The position numbers were made by a program, and so were the translations under genes. Below, piece after piece: positions 27,985 through 36,863 of a stretch of 64,000 nt of DNA. Source of the stretch: Paenibacillus endoradicis (lineage in GTDB: Bacteria > Bacillota > Bacilli > Paenibacillales > Paenibacillaceae); contig NZ_JANQBB010000001.1 in assembly GCF_024721975.1 (NCBI RefSeq), positions 1,054,001 to 1,118,000 of the forward strand, given 5' to 3'. The notes under the pieces are model-generated. The model did no database searches. It was not told the origin of the DNA and worked only from the letters and a program-made list of their open reading frames with translations. Positions within the stretch are counted from its first letter, which is position 1. Each line of letters begins with the position of its first letter.

Positions 27985-28040
27985 GTATAACGTTCTTGTA
28001 TACATGATAGACGTCCACCATAGATAGATATTATATGAAG
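27985..28040 (-). repeat. Eroded attC-like left half joined to a type B arm
   Basis: GTATAACGTTCTTGTATACA is the left end of the attC-like repeat and is followed by GATAGACGTCCACCATAGATA, like the arm of the type B hairpins. The right half is missing. This junction ties both repeat types to one family. Confidence 0.6.
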
Positions 28041-28105
28041 CAACCGAATTTTCAGAAATTGAGGCTTAGTCTATATGTATATGTGGTGATATATGTTACT
28101 AGCGC

Positions 28106-28528
28106 TTACCACGTATCTCTTCCGTAATGCTTTTTAAAAAAAGATCGAATATGTTTCTCAAACTCAGTATTTGTTTGCATATATGTCCCATTCAAATTAG
28201 TAGATGTAAACCCGAAAACTCGTTCTCCGTCTTCATATAGTGATATGCTAAAATTGAAACCAACTCTATCTTCTTGATTTTCGTGAGGAATTAATTGAAT
28301 ATCCTTTATTGAATTAATAAATGTTGTAATTTCACTCTTATCTTCTATTATTTTCCGTTCACCAGAATTCCCGTCTAATAGTTCAATTTTATCTACGACT
28401 TGTATATTCGTAGGATATACTTCTGTCAAACTTAGAGGTTGCGGAACTACGGACTCCGCATTTTCAATATTATCTTGGCAACCCATTAAAAAACATACCA
28501 ATAATAACATAAGTATATTCTTCTTAAT
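28106..28528 (-). CDS. Lipoprotein, function unknown (possible ATT start)
   Basis: The lipoprotein signal ends at FLMGC. ATG 28510 gives a short signal lacking basic residues. ATT at 28528 gives a KKNILM n-region and lies 7 nt after GGAGG, which fits better. The mature part of about 115 residues has no recognised domain; IQVVDKIELLDGNSGERKI suggests a small beta protein. Confidence 0.6.
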   Translation of the reverse strand: MKKNILMLLLVCFLMGCQDNIENAESVVPQPLSLTEVYPTNIQVVDKIELLDGNSGERKIIEDKSEITTFINSIKDIQLIPHENQEDRVGFNFSISLYEDGERVFGFTSTNLNGTYMQTNTEFEKHIRSFFKKHYGRDTW

Positions 28529-28566
28529 AATGACGCCTCCCTTTTACTAATTACATTTGAATTTGA

Positions 28567-28750
28567 TTAAGTTAATATAATTGGACTTAACATATTTGTA
28601 TTTACATTATTAATGATATCTTCAAATTTACAAGCTGCTATTGATCCCAAAGGTGTGACAATAGCGTCATTGTTGATTAAGAATATTGAATCTAAATTAT
28701 ATTCATTAATGAACGTGTATATCCAATCAATCAAAGTATTCGTATCAGAA
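28567..28750 (-). pseudogene. Unassigned gene remnant
   Basis: An open frame of about 60 codons without start reads LIDWIYTFINEYNLDSIFLI in part. It begins inside the end of the lipoprotein gene at 28745 and ends in TAA. Sequence composition is protein-like, but I do not recognise the family. Confidence 0.35.
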
Positions 28751-29194
28751 TCTAAATGGATACGATTCTATAACTTTCTGCTTGTTAATAGTGCTAATTT
28801 CAATTTTCATTTGTTCTGCACCTGTAAATATTCGCTCAGGGTTTAACATTGAAACATAGAGTTCACCATTATGGTTTGGATGTAGTATGGTTTCTCCTTC
28901 AATATTCCCAATTTTTATTTCTAGATTTGCTTCAGGACCAAAGATTACTCCTCCATTTTTATCATTGTAAACAAGTGCGATTTCATAGTCTTCTAGAGGG
29001 TCAAGATCTTTCGTCCATACAATAATATCAACGCCACGAGATTCATTGAAAACAATGGTTACACGACCTGGTTTATTTATAAATGAAATTTCCTGTATCT
29101 GATCGGGTTCAATCAGAATAATCTCTTCGGTGATAGTTTCATTAGAACATCCAATACTTAATAATATAAGTATAGTAGCCAATAAAAGACGCAT
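28745..29194 (-). CDS. Lipoprotein, function unknown
   Basis: 149 residues with a signal MRLLLATILILLSIGC. The mature domain is beta-rich, with strands such as RVTIVFNESRGVDIIVW and ANLEIKIGNIEGE. Surface-anchored; role unknown. GGAG lies upstream of the ATG. Confidence 0.65.
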   Translation of the reverse strand: MRLLLATILILLSIGCSNETITEEIILIEPDQIQEISFINKPGRVTIVFNESRGVDIIVWTKDLDPLEDYEIALVYNDKNGGVIFGPEANLEIKIGNIEGETILHPNHNGELYVSMLNPERIFTGAEQMKIEISTINKQKVIESYPFRF

Positions 29195-29249
29195 ACTGCA
29201 CTTCTCCTTCTTTTACTAGGATTTTAACTGACTTTCTTGTAAATTAGAG

Positions 29250-29396
29250 TTAACATCCGTTCATTCGTTTTTCTAACTCATCTAATGTCATTGGATTTGA
29301 ACTACCCTCATCATCAATTAAGCTTTTATTCATTTGTGCTAGATATGCTAGATCATTATCAACTGCTCTTAAAAGGTTTAGACTCATGAGTATCAT
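29250..29396 (-). pseudogene. GNAT N-terminal remnant
   Basis: 48 residues containing LLRAVDNDLAYLAQMNKSLI and MTLDELEKRM, the first strand and helices of a common GNAT family, ending prematurely at TAA. GGGGAGG precedes the start. The catalytic part is gone. Confidence 0.65.
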
Positions 29397-29454
29397 ACCT
29401 CCCCAAAAAAATTGTTACTTCTCTCATAAAGTTAACTTTGAGTTTCAAAAAAAT

Positions 29455-29883
29455 TTACTTAATGTTACCTTCATGCATGACTCCAAATATTCCTGTCATT
29501 CCCTCATGTTCATTAAAACCATACTTTTTGTAAAATGACTCTTTTCCATGAGAAGCAAACATTCCAATAAATGATTTTTCAGGTGCGTTAACCTTTAAGA
29601 ATTCAGTTATTGCAGTCATTATTAAAGTACCTATTCCCTTATTCTGATGATCGGGGAGAATAGCTATATCTTGAATATAAAAGTAAATATTGCCGTCTCC
29701 AATTACTCTTCCCATCCCAACTATATCATCTTCATATTGAATAACTACACCAAATAAGGAATTGTTTAATGAGGCTTCTGCGACATCAAAATTCATAAAA
29801 TCGTTCCATCCAACGGCAGAACAAATGGATTTATATTCTATAATCGTGGGTACTCTGTTTAACGTTTTATATTTATTATTCAT
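29455..29883 (-). CDS. GNAT acetyltransferase
   Basis: 142 residues from ATG 29883, with AAAGGATAT upstream. CoA-binding loop DHQNKGIGTLIMTAI (about 78-92) and the C-terminal GKESFYKKYGF. It belongs to the YbbJ/PhnO-like small GNATs. Acceptor unknown. Confidence 0.85.
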   Translation of the reverse strand: MNNKYKTLNRVPTIIEYKSICSAVGWNDFMNFDVAEASLNNSLFGVVIQYEDDIVGMGRVIGDGNIYFYIQDIAILPDHQNKGIGTLIMTAITEFLKVNAPEKSFIGMFASHGKESFYKKYGFNEHEGMTGIFGVMHEGNIK

Positions 29884-29965
29884 TGATATCCTTTCTGACA
29901 CTGTATTTTTGATTGGGTTACGTTTTTTGTTTTACCAGCAATTGTACTTCATTTGATTCAAGTTT

Positions 29966-30361
29966 TTATTCACTTACCAACCAGGTTTTTGCATCTTCTG
30001 GGTCTATATAATATTTCATTGGATTTACCTTATTATATGGGATCTTCTTTTTTAGCCTATTGAGTTGCCATTTTGATTTATTTGAAAGTCCAACAACAGA
30101 TAATTTTAAGATATGTCTTTCAATTTCAATCAAACTATTTAAAAATTCAATTAATATCGTATTATTAATAGTTGTGTCATAAAAATCTACCCAAATGCGT
30201 AATTGCTTATTGTTTTTTTGGATAAATTCCACTTCTTCTTTCATTACACATATCAATTTTGCGTGGTCTTTGAAGTAGCTTCCGAATTTTAGGCAATGTA
30301 CTTCACCACCTTTATAGTAATATGGGAAAGTGGATCCACCAGGAGATTTAATTGTAGACAT
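29966..30361 (-). CDS. Hypothetical cytosolic protein (possibly STAS-like)
   Basis: 131 residues from ATG 30361, with GAGGTGAT upstream. Alternating strands and helices (RIWVDFYDTT, LKLSVVGLS, YYIDPEDAKTWL) suggest a small alpha/beta fold, perhaps STAS-like. No catalytic signature. Confidence 0.5.
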   Translation of the reverse strand: MSTIKSPGGSTFPYYYKGGEVHCLKFGSYFKDHAKLICVMKEEVEFIQKNNKQLRIWVDFYDTTINNTILIEFLNSLIEIERHILKLSVVGLSNKSKWQLNRLKKKIPYNKVNPMKYYIDPEDAKTWLVSE

Positions 30362-30411
30362 TATAATCACCTCTAATTTTTAATATGTATATTGTTTCTA
30401 GACGTAGATTT

Positions 30412-30486
30412 CAAATATCGTTCAGGTATTCATATCTTAATCATGCAAGTTTCCAAGCCGTAGCCTCACGTGGATTTTGTGATATG
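30412..30486 (-). repeat. Eroded attC-like site
   Basis: ATATCGTTCAGGTATTCAT at the left and AAGCCGTAGCCTCACGTGG then TTTTGTGATATG at the right align with the ends of the intact repeats. The inner hairpins are mostly deleted. It lies on the 3' side of the gene at 30528. Confidence 0.65.
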
Positions 30487-30527
30487 TGAAATAGTTAGAG
30501 TATGCATTATTTTTTTTAGGAAAATAT

Positions 30528-30794
30528 CTAACTAGAAATACTATTAATTAATGAATAGATCTGAAAGCCTAAGAATGAAACTACCCAGATAATAATTATG
30601 ATCTTTACATATTTTCTTATTCTATTAGGTAGTTGTTCTAGTCTCTTTGGTGTTTGATGTCCATTAATTGCATCATAATGTTTAATTACATCATTGAATC
30701 CTTTCCGTGCATCTATTGATTCTCGAATTTCTTCTTGTTGAATAGAGTGTAATGTATCATCATCATAAGGATTATATTTATCATTTTTCTTCAA
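30528..30794 (-). CDS. Small protein with C-terminal membrane helix
   Basis: 88 residues: a charged soluble N-terminus (to about 60), then one hydrophobic helix VKIIIIIWVVSFLGFQIYSL. Looks tail-anchored. No family recognised. An AGGTGA-type ribosome site is present. Confidence 0.55.
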   Translation of the reverse strand: MKKNDKYNPYDDDTLHSIQQEEIRESIDARKGFNDVIKHYDAINGHQTPKRLEQLPNRIRKYVKIIIIIWVVSFLGFQIYSLINSISS

Positions 30795-31178
30795 CTAATC
30801 ACCTGCTCTCTTTAATTCCACTTTTCCCAACTAATTTGGATATTGATTAGATCCTGCTAGATGGAATCAAACGTATCCTGTTTTCCAAAGTTTCTCCTAA
30901 CTTTCAGGTAGCTGTCATGTAAATCCTATAAGATTTATTGTGCTGAAATTAATTATGAATTTGTCATTAGTGGTTCTTAGAATAGTTTATTAACTGAATA
31001 CTTTCCTTGTGCGGGACATGATGCGAGGAATACACTAAGTACTGAATGGACTGTTTTCATTTTCAAACTTATAACATAATTAAATTTACCATTCTACTAG
31101 GAGTAATATCCTCCTTGATAAAGATATTCTCCGGTTTCCTTATAATGTTTGAATATCTACTATACTTCAATGAATGAC
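30795..31178. other. Gene-free stretch with an eroded attC-like repeat
   Basis: Within this 384-bp stretch I see an eroded repeat at 30895-31040 and short minus-strand frames (about 20 codons, HYKETGEYLYQGGYY) too small to assign. No convincing gene. Confidence 0.5.
30895..31040 (-). repeat. Eroded attC-like site
   Basis: TCCTAACTTTCAGGTAGCTG at the left and CATGATGCGAGGAATACACT at the right match the repeat ends. The same right-end variant (CATGATGCGAGGATTAAACT) recurs at 40188, showing the two eroded sites are related. Confidence 0.6.
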
Positions 31179-31437
31179 TTACAATATTTCTAGCATGCTC
31201 TTGTCACTATAAATTACGTAATAATCTTCAACAATTTTTATATCACCTAATTTCATATACTCTAGCAGTCTTGATGCTTCTTGAAGTATCATCGGTCTTG
31301 CATTTAATAATCCATTTATGTTATTTGGCTGCTCTAATCGATGATCGAAATCGTAACATATAGAGGTAAGTGCGATATCTTTCAAATCACAAATTTAAGG
31401 AAGTAATCATTAATATGTCTATCATAATAATTCATAC
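31179..31437 (-). pseudogene. Small hypothetical gene with a frameshift
   Basis: ATG 31437 follows GAGGTG and opens MNYYDRHINDYFLKF. After a one-base shift near 31392 the frame continues as CDLKDIALTSICYDFDHRLE to the stop at 31179. Together this gives about 85 residues. I do not recognise the protein; the shift suggests decay. Confidence 0.5.
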
Positions 31438-31447
31438 TCACACCTCA

Positions 31448-31642
31448 TCAATCTTTTGTGTTATTAATATTTTGATTGTCTAATTTTTTTGAAATTTCTT
31501 TTTGAACTATTAATATATTATTTAATGCCAACAAAATAAAACCAAGCATAATAAACGTTACTATCTCTTTAGTAAAGATCGAAATGATTCCTACAATTAA
31601 TACATAAAAGGTATTTAAGGTGTCCTTCATTTTATCCTCCAT
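31448..31642 (-). CDS. Small membrane protein
   Basis: 64 residues, two hydrophobic segments (about 11-22 and 27-46) followed by a basic and polar tail. GGAGG lies upstream of the ATG, supporting translation. Function unknown. Confidence 0.5.
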   Translation of the reverse strand: MEDKMKDTLNTFYVLIVGIISIFTKEIVTFIMLGFILLALNNILIVQKEISKKLDNQNINNTKD

Positions 31643-31817
31643 GTAACTCTAAAAATTAGATTTAGCCGTTCATTTAAAACTAATCTTTCAGTCCTCTCTT
31701 TGCGTTACCAGAATTAACTGCTTAAATCCTGCACTTAGTAACTTAGGAGCGAATGTACTGATTCAGAATGCATTTGTTAGTTATCGGTTATACCTTACTC
31801 TAGCCTAATGAAAGATA

Positions 31818-32327
31818 TTACTCTCTTGAATAAATTAATGCACCACCTGATCCCATAATAACCAGTTTATTACCCGATGGAGAAAATCCACTTCTTATGT
31901 TCCCATCTAACCTGTTTAAATCAATCATAGTAGCGTCATTAAGGTATTTATAATTCGATCTAAAAACATTTTCGATAATTACAGATTCTATTGGCCACCA
32001 TGGACTTATAACTTTAATAACCCACCCATCATTTGTTGAATGAATCCCATCACCTGATTCAAAACCAAAAACACTTATACACTCATTACTTAATGGCACT
32101 TGAAAGGTTAAATTGTTATTACTTATTTTTTCGTAAGTTAAATTGGAATCGCGATCTCTATGGATTAACAATCCCGTTTTTGCTTCAGTAATGCTGTAAC
32201 CTGAACTGCTGATGAGAACAAGATTCTCATCGACATTCCATCCACAAGCTACACAACCAGCTGCGGGGACAATAACTTCATCAAACTTAGTTCTTTTTTC
32301 TTGTTCAGATCTGTTAAAAAACTTCAT
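31818..32327 (-). CDS. Hypothetical protein, beta-propeller-like
   Basis: 169 residues from ATG 32327; the longer frame to 32432 overlaps the zinc-ribbon gene and lacks a site. Repeated strands such as ENLVLISSSGYSI, GWVIKVISPWWPI and NKLVIMGSGGALI suggest blades of a propeller. Probably co-transcribed with 32384-32779. Confidence 0.5.
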   Translation of the reverse strand: MKFFNRSEQEKRTKFDEVIVPAAGCVACGWNVDENLVLISSSGYSITEAKTGLLIHRDRDSNLTYEKISNNNLTFQVPLSNECISVFGFESGDGIHSTNDGWVIKVISPWWPIESVIIENVFRSNYKYLNDATMIDLNRLDGNIRSGFSPSGNKLVIMGSGGALIYSRE

Positions 32328-32383
32328 ATTAAGCTTCTTTAAAGTTGATAAAATTTTCACTAGAATTTCCCCAGAGTTACACC

Positions 32384-32779
32384 CTAATCCCAGTCCATAT
32401 AAAAATTCACTTCTAGCTTTTCTTGCCCACATTCAGGACAATCGAGTGCATTATTTTGAAGATTATCTAAGGGCATTGATGGCATTGGAGCTGTACAACG
32501 TGGACATATGTAACTGTTAGTATAAGTTTGGGATTCTGAACTAATATGTAAATATACTTCATTTAGTTGATAATGGCACTTATGACATACATACAGACCA
32601 TCAAAGCAATCAAAAGTCGTGTCCTTTTCATTCATAAACTCGCTGATTCGCTGTTTACCTTCATCATCTTTATACCATTCTAAGATGGAAATCAAATTCA
32701 TATATCTAAATCCAAAACCTAAAAACACCTTTTTATTGTAGGAACAGTGACTACAGCTCAACTTACAAGCCTCACCCAT
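32384..32779 (-). CDS. Zinc-ribbon protein
   Basis: 131 residues from ATG 32779, with GAGGTG 9 nt upstream. Cys pairs CSHC, CHKC, CPRC and CPEC space as two zinc ribbons around a central helical segment. It may bind nucleic acid or protein; no other domain is visible. Confidence 0.65.
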   Translation of the reverse strand: MGEACKLSCSHCSYNKKVFLGFGFRYMNLISILEWYKDDEGKQRISEFMNEKDTTFDCFDGLYVCHKCHYQLNEVYLHISSESQTYTNSYICPRCTAPMPSMPLDNLQNNALDCPECGQEKLEVNFYMDWD

Positions 32780-32936
32780 AAACTCAATCACCTCTCAAAA
32801 GTTAACTTTACCATAATCTCTTTATTTCTATTAACTAGCAATTCTTAATAGACTCCCCTCGAGGCAACGCGTAATCAGGATCATAAACATCTTTTTATCA
32901 TAAACTAACGGATGTCTCAGACTTCTAAGATAAAAC

Positions 32937-33389
32937 TTATTCTTCTCTTCTGATTTTTAGTTCGTTTTTTCTTGCAAATATGGTCATCTCCTCTCTTAAT
33001 TGTTCCATGTATTTTTGGTCTTTGACACTCATTCGAATGCTTCGTCCTCTATTGATATTATGTAGTCTGCTTATTTTAATACTACGATTAGCTATCACTA
33101 TTTCTTTTATATGTAACGCTTTAATAGTTTCTTGATCATATATTAGCTGGTGATTTTCAATGTGTAGTAACTTTTCCTTTCTTACTTGCCTTGTATGTAT
33201 TACTAAAAATATTCCTGCAAGAACTAGGAAAAATAAAAAAATGGAAATTTTATACTTCATAGTATTAATAAAAGATGCAGTTAACATTAATAGTTGGCAA
33301 ATTTGACTTATAATCAATGGATAAAGTGTCCATCTATCATATTGGCTATTCATTATAAAATTCCCATACTTCTTTTCTGCTTTTTCCAA
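32937..33389 (-). CDS. Membrane protein with C-terminal PH-like module
   Basis: 150 residues from TTG 33389, or from ATG 33353, which has GGGAA upstream. Two transmembrane helices (about 22-42 and 47-65) and a basic C-terminal domain. The plan resembles 41550-42002 and 37680-38222. Confidence 0.55.
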   Translation of the reverse strand: MEKAEKKYGNFIMNSQYDRWTLYPLIISQICQLLMLTASFINTMKYKISIFLFFLVLAGIFLVIHTRQVRKEKLLHIENHQLIYDQETIKALHIKEIVIANRSIKISRLHNINRGRSIRMSVKDQKYMEQLREEMTIFARKNELKIRREE

Positions 33390-33419
33390 GAGGAGACCAC
33401 ATCCTTAATGCAAAGTTAC

Positions 33420-34205
33420 CTACAATAGCCGTTCCAATATTTTTGCCACACCATCGTTATCATTCGTATCTGTAATTTCTTTGGCTATGGCTTTTAATTC
33501 TTCAATTGCATTTCCCATTGCTACTGGCCACCCACAAATCCTAAATAATCCAAGATCATTAAAGTCGTCCCCGAAAACCATAACGTTATCTAATGCTATA
33601 CTCATTTCTTTACATAAAATTTGTACAGCATTTTCTTTTGAAGCCTTTATTGAAGAGACTTGAACGAGATTTCCACCATCTGTGACATATATGTTTAATC
33701 GAGAAGCAAATTTTTCTTTGAATAAATTAATATCTATCTTGCCTGAGAATAGGATTTTTGTTGCATCGATAGTTTTGAGTTCTTGTAATGATTTTACAAT
33801 TGGATGTCCTTTGACTCTCATAAGTGTTGTATAGTCGTATTCCCTTAAACTCATCCATTCATCTTTCATTTCAATGCTAATATCCAGTTCAGGATTAATA
33901 TTCAAACAATAATCTAAAACATCAGCTGTAAGAATTGATTCAATTGGTTCATGACGATGTATACCTGTGTATTTACAATTGATATACGCTCCATTGTAAT
34001 ATATTAATGAAGCTATATTTAGTAATTCATCGCTTAACAAAGACCTTACTGCTCTCGGTGGGCGTGCAGTAGCGAAGAAAAATCTTATTCCATGATTAGA
34101 ACAATCCATAATAGACTTAAAAGTACGATCTGAAATCTGTTTATCCGAGTTTAGAACAGTTCCATCTAAATCTAGTACTACAATTGGATACTTTATTGAT
34201 ATCAC
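33420..34205 (-). CDS. Cof-type HAD phosphatase
   Basis: 261 residues. DLDGT with D12 and D14, a central C2 cap, and the late VFGDDFNDLGLF motif with GWPVAMGNA define the Cof/YwtE group. These dephosphorylate sugar phosphates and cofactors such as FMN in the cytoplasm. GGTGAT lies before the ATG. Confidence 0.88.
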   Translation of the reverse strand: MISIKYPIVVLDLDGTVLNSDKQISDRTFKSIMDCSNHGIRFFFATARPPRAVRSLLSDELLNIASLIYYNGAYINCKYTGIHRHEPIESILTADVLDYCLNINPELDISIEMKDEWMSLREYDYTTLMRVKGHPIVKSLQELKTIDATKILFSGKIDINLFKEKFASRLNIYVTDGGNLVQVSSIKASKENAVQILCKEMSIALDNVMVFGDDFNDLGLFRICGWPVAMGNAIEELKAIAKEITDTNDNDGVAKILERLL

Positions 34206-34270
34206 CTCTAATGCGTCTCAAGTTATTCACTCAGCATTCTAATAATAACTTCCTAACGATGGATTACCCC

Positions 34271-34440
34271 TTATACATCGATATCTGAAATTTCCTCTGC
34301 CCTACCAGATTCAGTAAATCCAGAAGAAAAGCAGATTAATCCAAAATGACCACCAGGCTTTAATACCTCGATAACCATTTGAATATATGAAGCCTTACGA
34401 TGAGGTAATAAATGATGAAGTAATCGATCTATGAGCCTAG
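34271..34440 (-). pseudogene. SAM methyltransferase remnant
   Basis: The minus strand encodes HHLLPHRKASYIQMVIEVLK then PGGHFGLICFSSGF, the middle part of a class I methyltransferase, ending at TAA 34271. N-terminus with motif I and the rest are absent. Confidence 0.65.
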
Positions 34441-35307
34441 ATCCTCTTTGCTTTTTACCTTTTTTAATATTCCCTCGTTATATGAATAGTTGTAGATTTT
34501 TCCGTTCTCATTTTCGAAATTTGAAATAGTTATAAATGGTGGATTTGTATCAATATTTAGATTAGCAAAGTCTCCTTGATTTTTTTGTATGGAGTTGAAA
34601 ACAGAATCACTGATTTCCAATTCTCCATTCATTGTTCTAATAATGGAGAGATCAGGCAACGATAAATGTAATCCTTGAAATTGTATAATAAATTCTTCAT
34701 TCCCATCAGCATCTAAATCGATAAAGCTAGGTTCTCCCCATAAATCAAAGTCCAATATTTTGCTTGTAGTATTATCGTAAACCAAATATTTTCTCAATCC
34801 AGGTCCATTGAGTGATATATCAACAGTTCCTATTAATTGATAACGGTTTTGATTTGAGAAATAATGTTGAAACATACATACTTGAGGGCAAATATTTGAA
34901 TCATTTTCAATTAATGTGCGTGATAGATCAATAATGAGAAATTGTTTGTTATTGAATTTCAATACTCCATTTATTTGATTTAATAGTATTTCACTAGAGT
35001 CAGTTATTTCGTATATTTCTAATACAGCATTACTATTCTCTATTTCTCCAAATGATATTGATTTCATATACTTCCAATCCGTTGCAACCTCACCCTCTTG
35101 AAGTTCCTTCATCTCTAAAGAGCTGAAAGTTAAATCAATTAAGTCGGGTAATGAATGTAATTCATGAAGATCAACATTATCTATATTGGCATCTTCTGTA
35201 TCAATTATTAGAACTGATGTATCGCTTAAAGGTGAAAATGATTTATTGATGCCACATGCCGACAAAAACAATAGAAATAAAAGCATTAAACTTATTATTG
35301 ATTTCAT
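34429..35307 (-). CDS. Lipoprotein, VCBS/FG-GAP-like
   Basis: 292 residues with the lipoprotein signal ending LFLSAC. An acidic DLDADGNEEFIIQF loop near residue 205 looks like the calcium-binding DxDxDG loop of FG-GAP repeats. Surface-anchored, likely a binding protein. GGAGG overlaps the stop of the preceding small gene, so translation is coupled. Confidence 0.7.
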   Translation of the reverse strand: MKSIISLMLLFLLFLSACGINKSFSPLSDTSVLIIDTEDANIDNVDLHELHSLPDLIDLTFSSLEMKELQEGEVATDWKYMKSISFGEIENSNAVLEIYEITDSSEILLNQINGVLKFNNKQFLIIDLSRTLIENDSNICPQVCMFQHYFSNQNRYQLIGTVDISLNGPGLRKYLVYDNTTSKILDFDLWGEPSFIDLDADGNEEFIIQFQGLHLSLPDLSIIRTMNGELEISDSVFNSIQKNQGDFANLNIDTNPPFITISNFENENGKIYNYSYNEGILKKVKSKEDLGS

Positions 35308-35484
35308 TCAATCGCCTCCGATTGTTTGAGAAAATACTGCATAGTTATCACCAACACTGTAATCTGATACGATTTCAAGTAACCACTTCTTATTAATACG
35401 AGGAATAATTGGGAATTGTTGCAAGTTCATTCTTTCTACCTTTGGATAAAGTTTAATGTTTGCACAGCAACTATATTTATCCAT
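35308..35484 (-). CDS. Small hypothetical protein upstream of lipoprotein
   Basis: 58 residues from ATG 35484, stop TGA directly abutting the ATG of the lipoprotein gene and overlapping its GGAGG. The overlap supports real translation. It could also be the tail of a lost larger gene. No family recognised. Confidence 0.45.
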   Translation of the reverse strand: MDKYSCCANIKLYPKVERMNLQQFPIIPRINKKWLLEIVSDYSVGDNYAVFSQTIGGD

Positions 35485-35575
35485 TTAGATTTAATAGCTT
35501 ATTCAGTAAGTTCAAATTTATTAAATTGTTATGTCTCCTGTAAGAATGTCTACTTGAATTCACTTAATCGCTCGT

Positions 35576-35845
35576 TTAAGCGCTATGATCCTTCCTATCT
35601 AACGGCGAGTTTAGAATACCTAGAAGTAAAATTATCCAAAGCGGAGAGTTTCCAATAGCATGTACAGCAAATGAAGCCCAAACTGTGAATTTCTTAAGTG
35701 GATTTAATGGTAAACGATGAAATTTTTCTATGAAAACGGAAATTGACAGGATTCCACCATCTAACCAATAGAGAAAGATTGATATAGGTAGCAAGATAAT
35801 GACGGGCATCCATAAAAAGAACCAAAAAGAAAAATAATGGAACAC
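35576..35845 (-). CDS. Small membrane protein
   Basis: 89 residues with two hydrophobic segments (about 5-27 and 55-76). No family recognised. It is followed on its 3' side by no clear repeat, but an attC-like hairpin lies upstream at 35886. Confidence 0.5.
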   Translation of the reverse strand: MFHYFSFWFFLWMPVIILLPISIFLYWLDGGILSISVFIEKFHRLPLNPLKKFTVWASFAVHAIGNSPLWIILLLGILNSPLDRKDHSA

Positions 35846-35885
35846 CTCTACTTATTAATTTCGGTGTGCAATAGTAAAATCAACA

Positions 35886-35942
35886 ATATAACAGAAACCC
35901 ACTTTAGATAACTTTGATCTGAAGTGAGTTTCTGTGTTGGTA
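35886..35942 (-). repeat. 57-bp attC-like site (type B)
   Basis: ATATAAC, arm AGAAACCCACTT, loop TAGATAACTTTGATCT, arm GAAGTGAGTTTCT, then GTGTTGGTA. Ends and length fit the smallest attC sites. It lies on the 3' side of the gene at 35971. Confidence 0.65.
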
Positions 35943-35970
35943 AGCGTACTGCTATACTAGAAATTCGATA

Positions 35971-36267
35971 TTAATCTCGTTCTACTTTCTTTCGACGGAA
36001 AAGTGAAACTCCGCCGAAACCACTTATTACAGCGATGTAAAATCCAAAGTCATACCACCAACCTGAATTATATGTTTCATACAATCTAATATCATGGTTG
36101 AATAAACCAAGTAGTAATGAAATAGGAGCAATCCATCCATGCCAGATACCCATAAAAAATCCCGCATGATGTTCAGCGTTATTATTTCCATCTCCAGGAA
36201 TACACCCCGTTAGAAGAGTCATAATCATCAAGAACATCCCTATCATGACAAAATACTTAAATTTCAT
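35971..36267 (-). CDS. Conserved small membrane lipoprotein-like protein
   Basis: 98 residues from ATG 36267, with GGAAGGTG upstream. TLLTGCIPGDG is a likely lipobox. FFMGIWHGWIAPISLLLGLF and GWWYDFGFYIAVISGFGG are strongly conserved in a Firmicute and Actinobacterial hypothetical family. Function unknown. Confidence 0.7.
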   Translation of the reverse strand: MKFKYFVMIGMFLMIMTLLTGCIPGDGNNNAEHHAGFFMGIWHGWIAPISLLLGLFNHDIRLYETYNSGWWYDFGFYIAVISGFGGVSLFRRKKVERD

Positions 36268-36321
36268 TTCCATCACCTTCCACTTAAATTCTTGTTATTA
36301 TTTATAAGGTATTTACTTACA

Positions 36322-36400
36322 ACCTCAGACACCTTACTGCCAAGTATAACAATTTCCCTACTATTTTCCGAGCCCTATTCTATGCTTCCCCTAAAGTGAT
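36322..36400 (-). pseudogene. Remnant copy of the 42431-42940 gene
   Basis: The minus strand reads EIVILGSKVSEVV, matching EIVILGSKVIEVG of the intact gene at 42431-42940. Flanking codons also match (ENSR for ENGM), with a TAG inside. Only this short block remains. Confidence 0.75.
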
Positions 36401-36423
36401 TATGTCGCAGCAGACATGTGATT

Positions 36424-36828
36424 TTAGAGCTTTTTTATCAGTATGACTTCAAGAGGTTGAGTCTCCAGTAGTAAACACCCGGCATCTCGATATCCAAGTT
36501 TTCTATAAAAATGTTGTGCTTCTTCATCAGATTGAGTTGATGTCATAACTAGCTTAAATCCACTTTGCCTCATCATTTCTTCCCAATACAATACAATTTC
36601 CTTTCCAATTCCTTGTCCTCTATATTCTTCATCAATCCATATCATGTTCATAAAAGGGATATTATCCCAAAAATATCCGTATCTCATCCAACCTATTTCT
36701 TTCTCTAATTCTTTAAGTATAAAGATCTCCTTTTCATTAATTTTCGCTCTTACAAGGGACTTAGGAATATGGATATCTCTTTCCACAATGTATGTATAAT
36801 CTTTTTCAGTTGCCAGTTCTATCTTCAA
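36424..36828 (-). CDS. GNAT acetyltransferase
   Basis: 134 residues. WIDEEYRGQGIGKEIVLYWE is the CoA-binding block and EEAQHFYRKLGYRDAG the C-terminal helix and strand. Small stand-alone GNAT of unknown target. Confidence 0.87.
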   Translation of the reverse strand: MKIELATEKDYTYIVERDIHIPKSLVRAKINEKEIFILKELEKEIGWMRYGYFWDNIPFMNMIWIDEEYRGQGIGKEIVLYWEEMMRQSGFKLVMTSTQSDEEAQHFYRKLGYRDAGCLLLETQPLEVILIKKL

Positions 36829-36863
36829 TTTAATTCCCCCGATATACTCTTCTAATTACCGTG

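Noticed and set aside
35416..35658. Plus-strand ORF of 80 residues
   Set aside because: It overlaps two minus-strand small genes and has no ribosome site.
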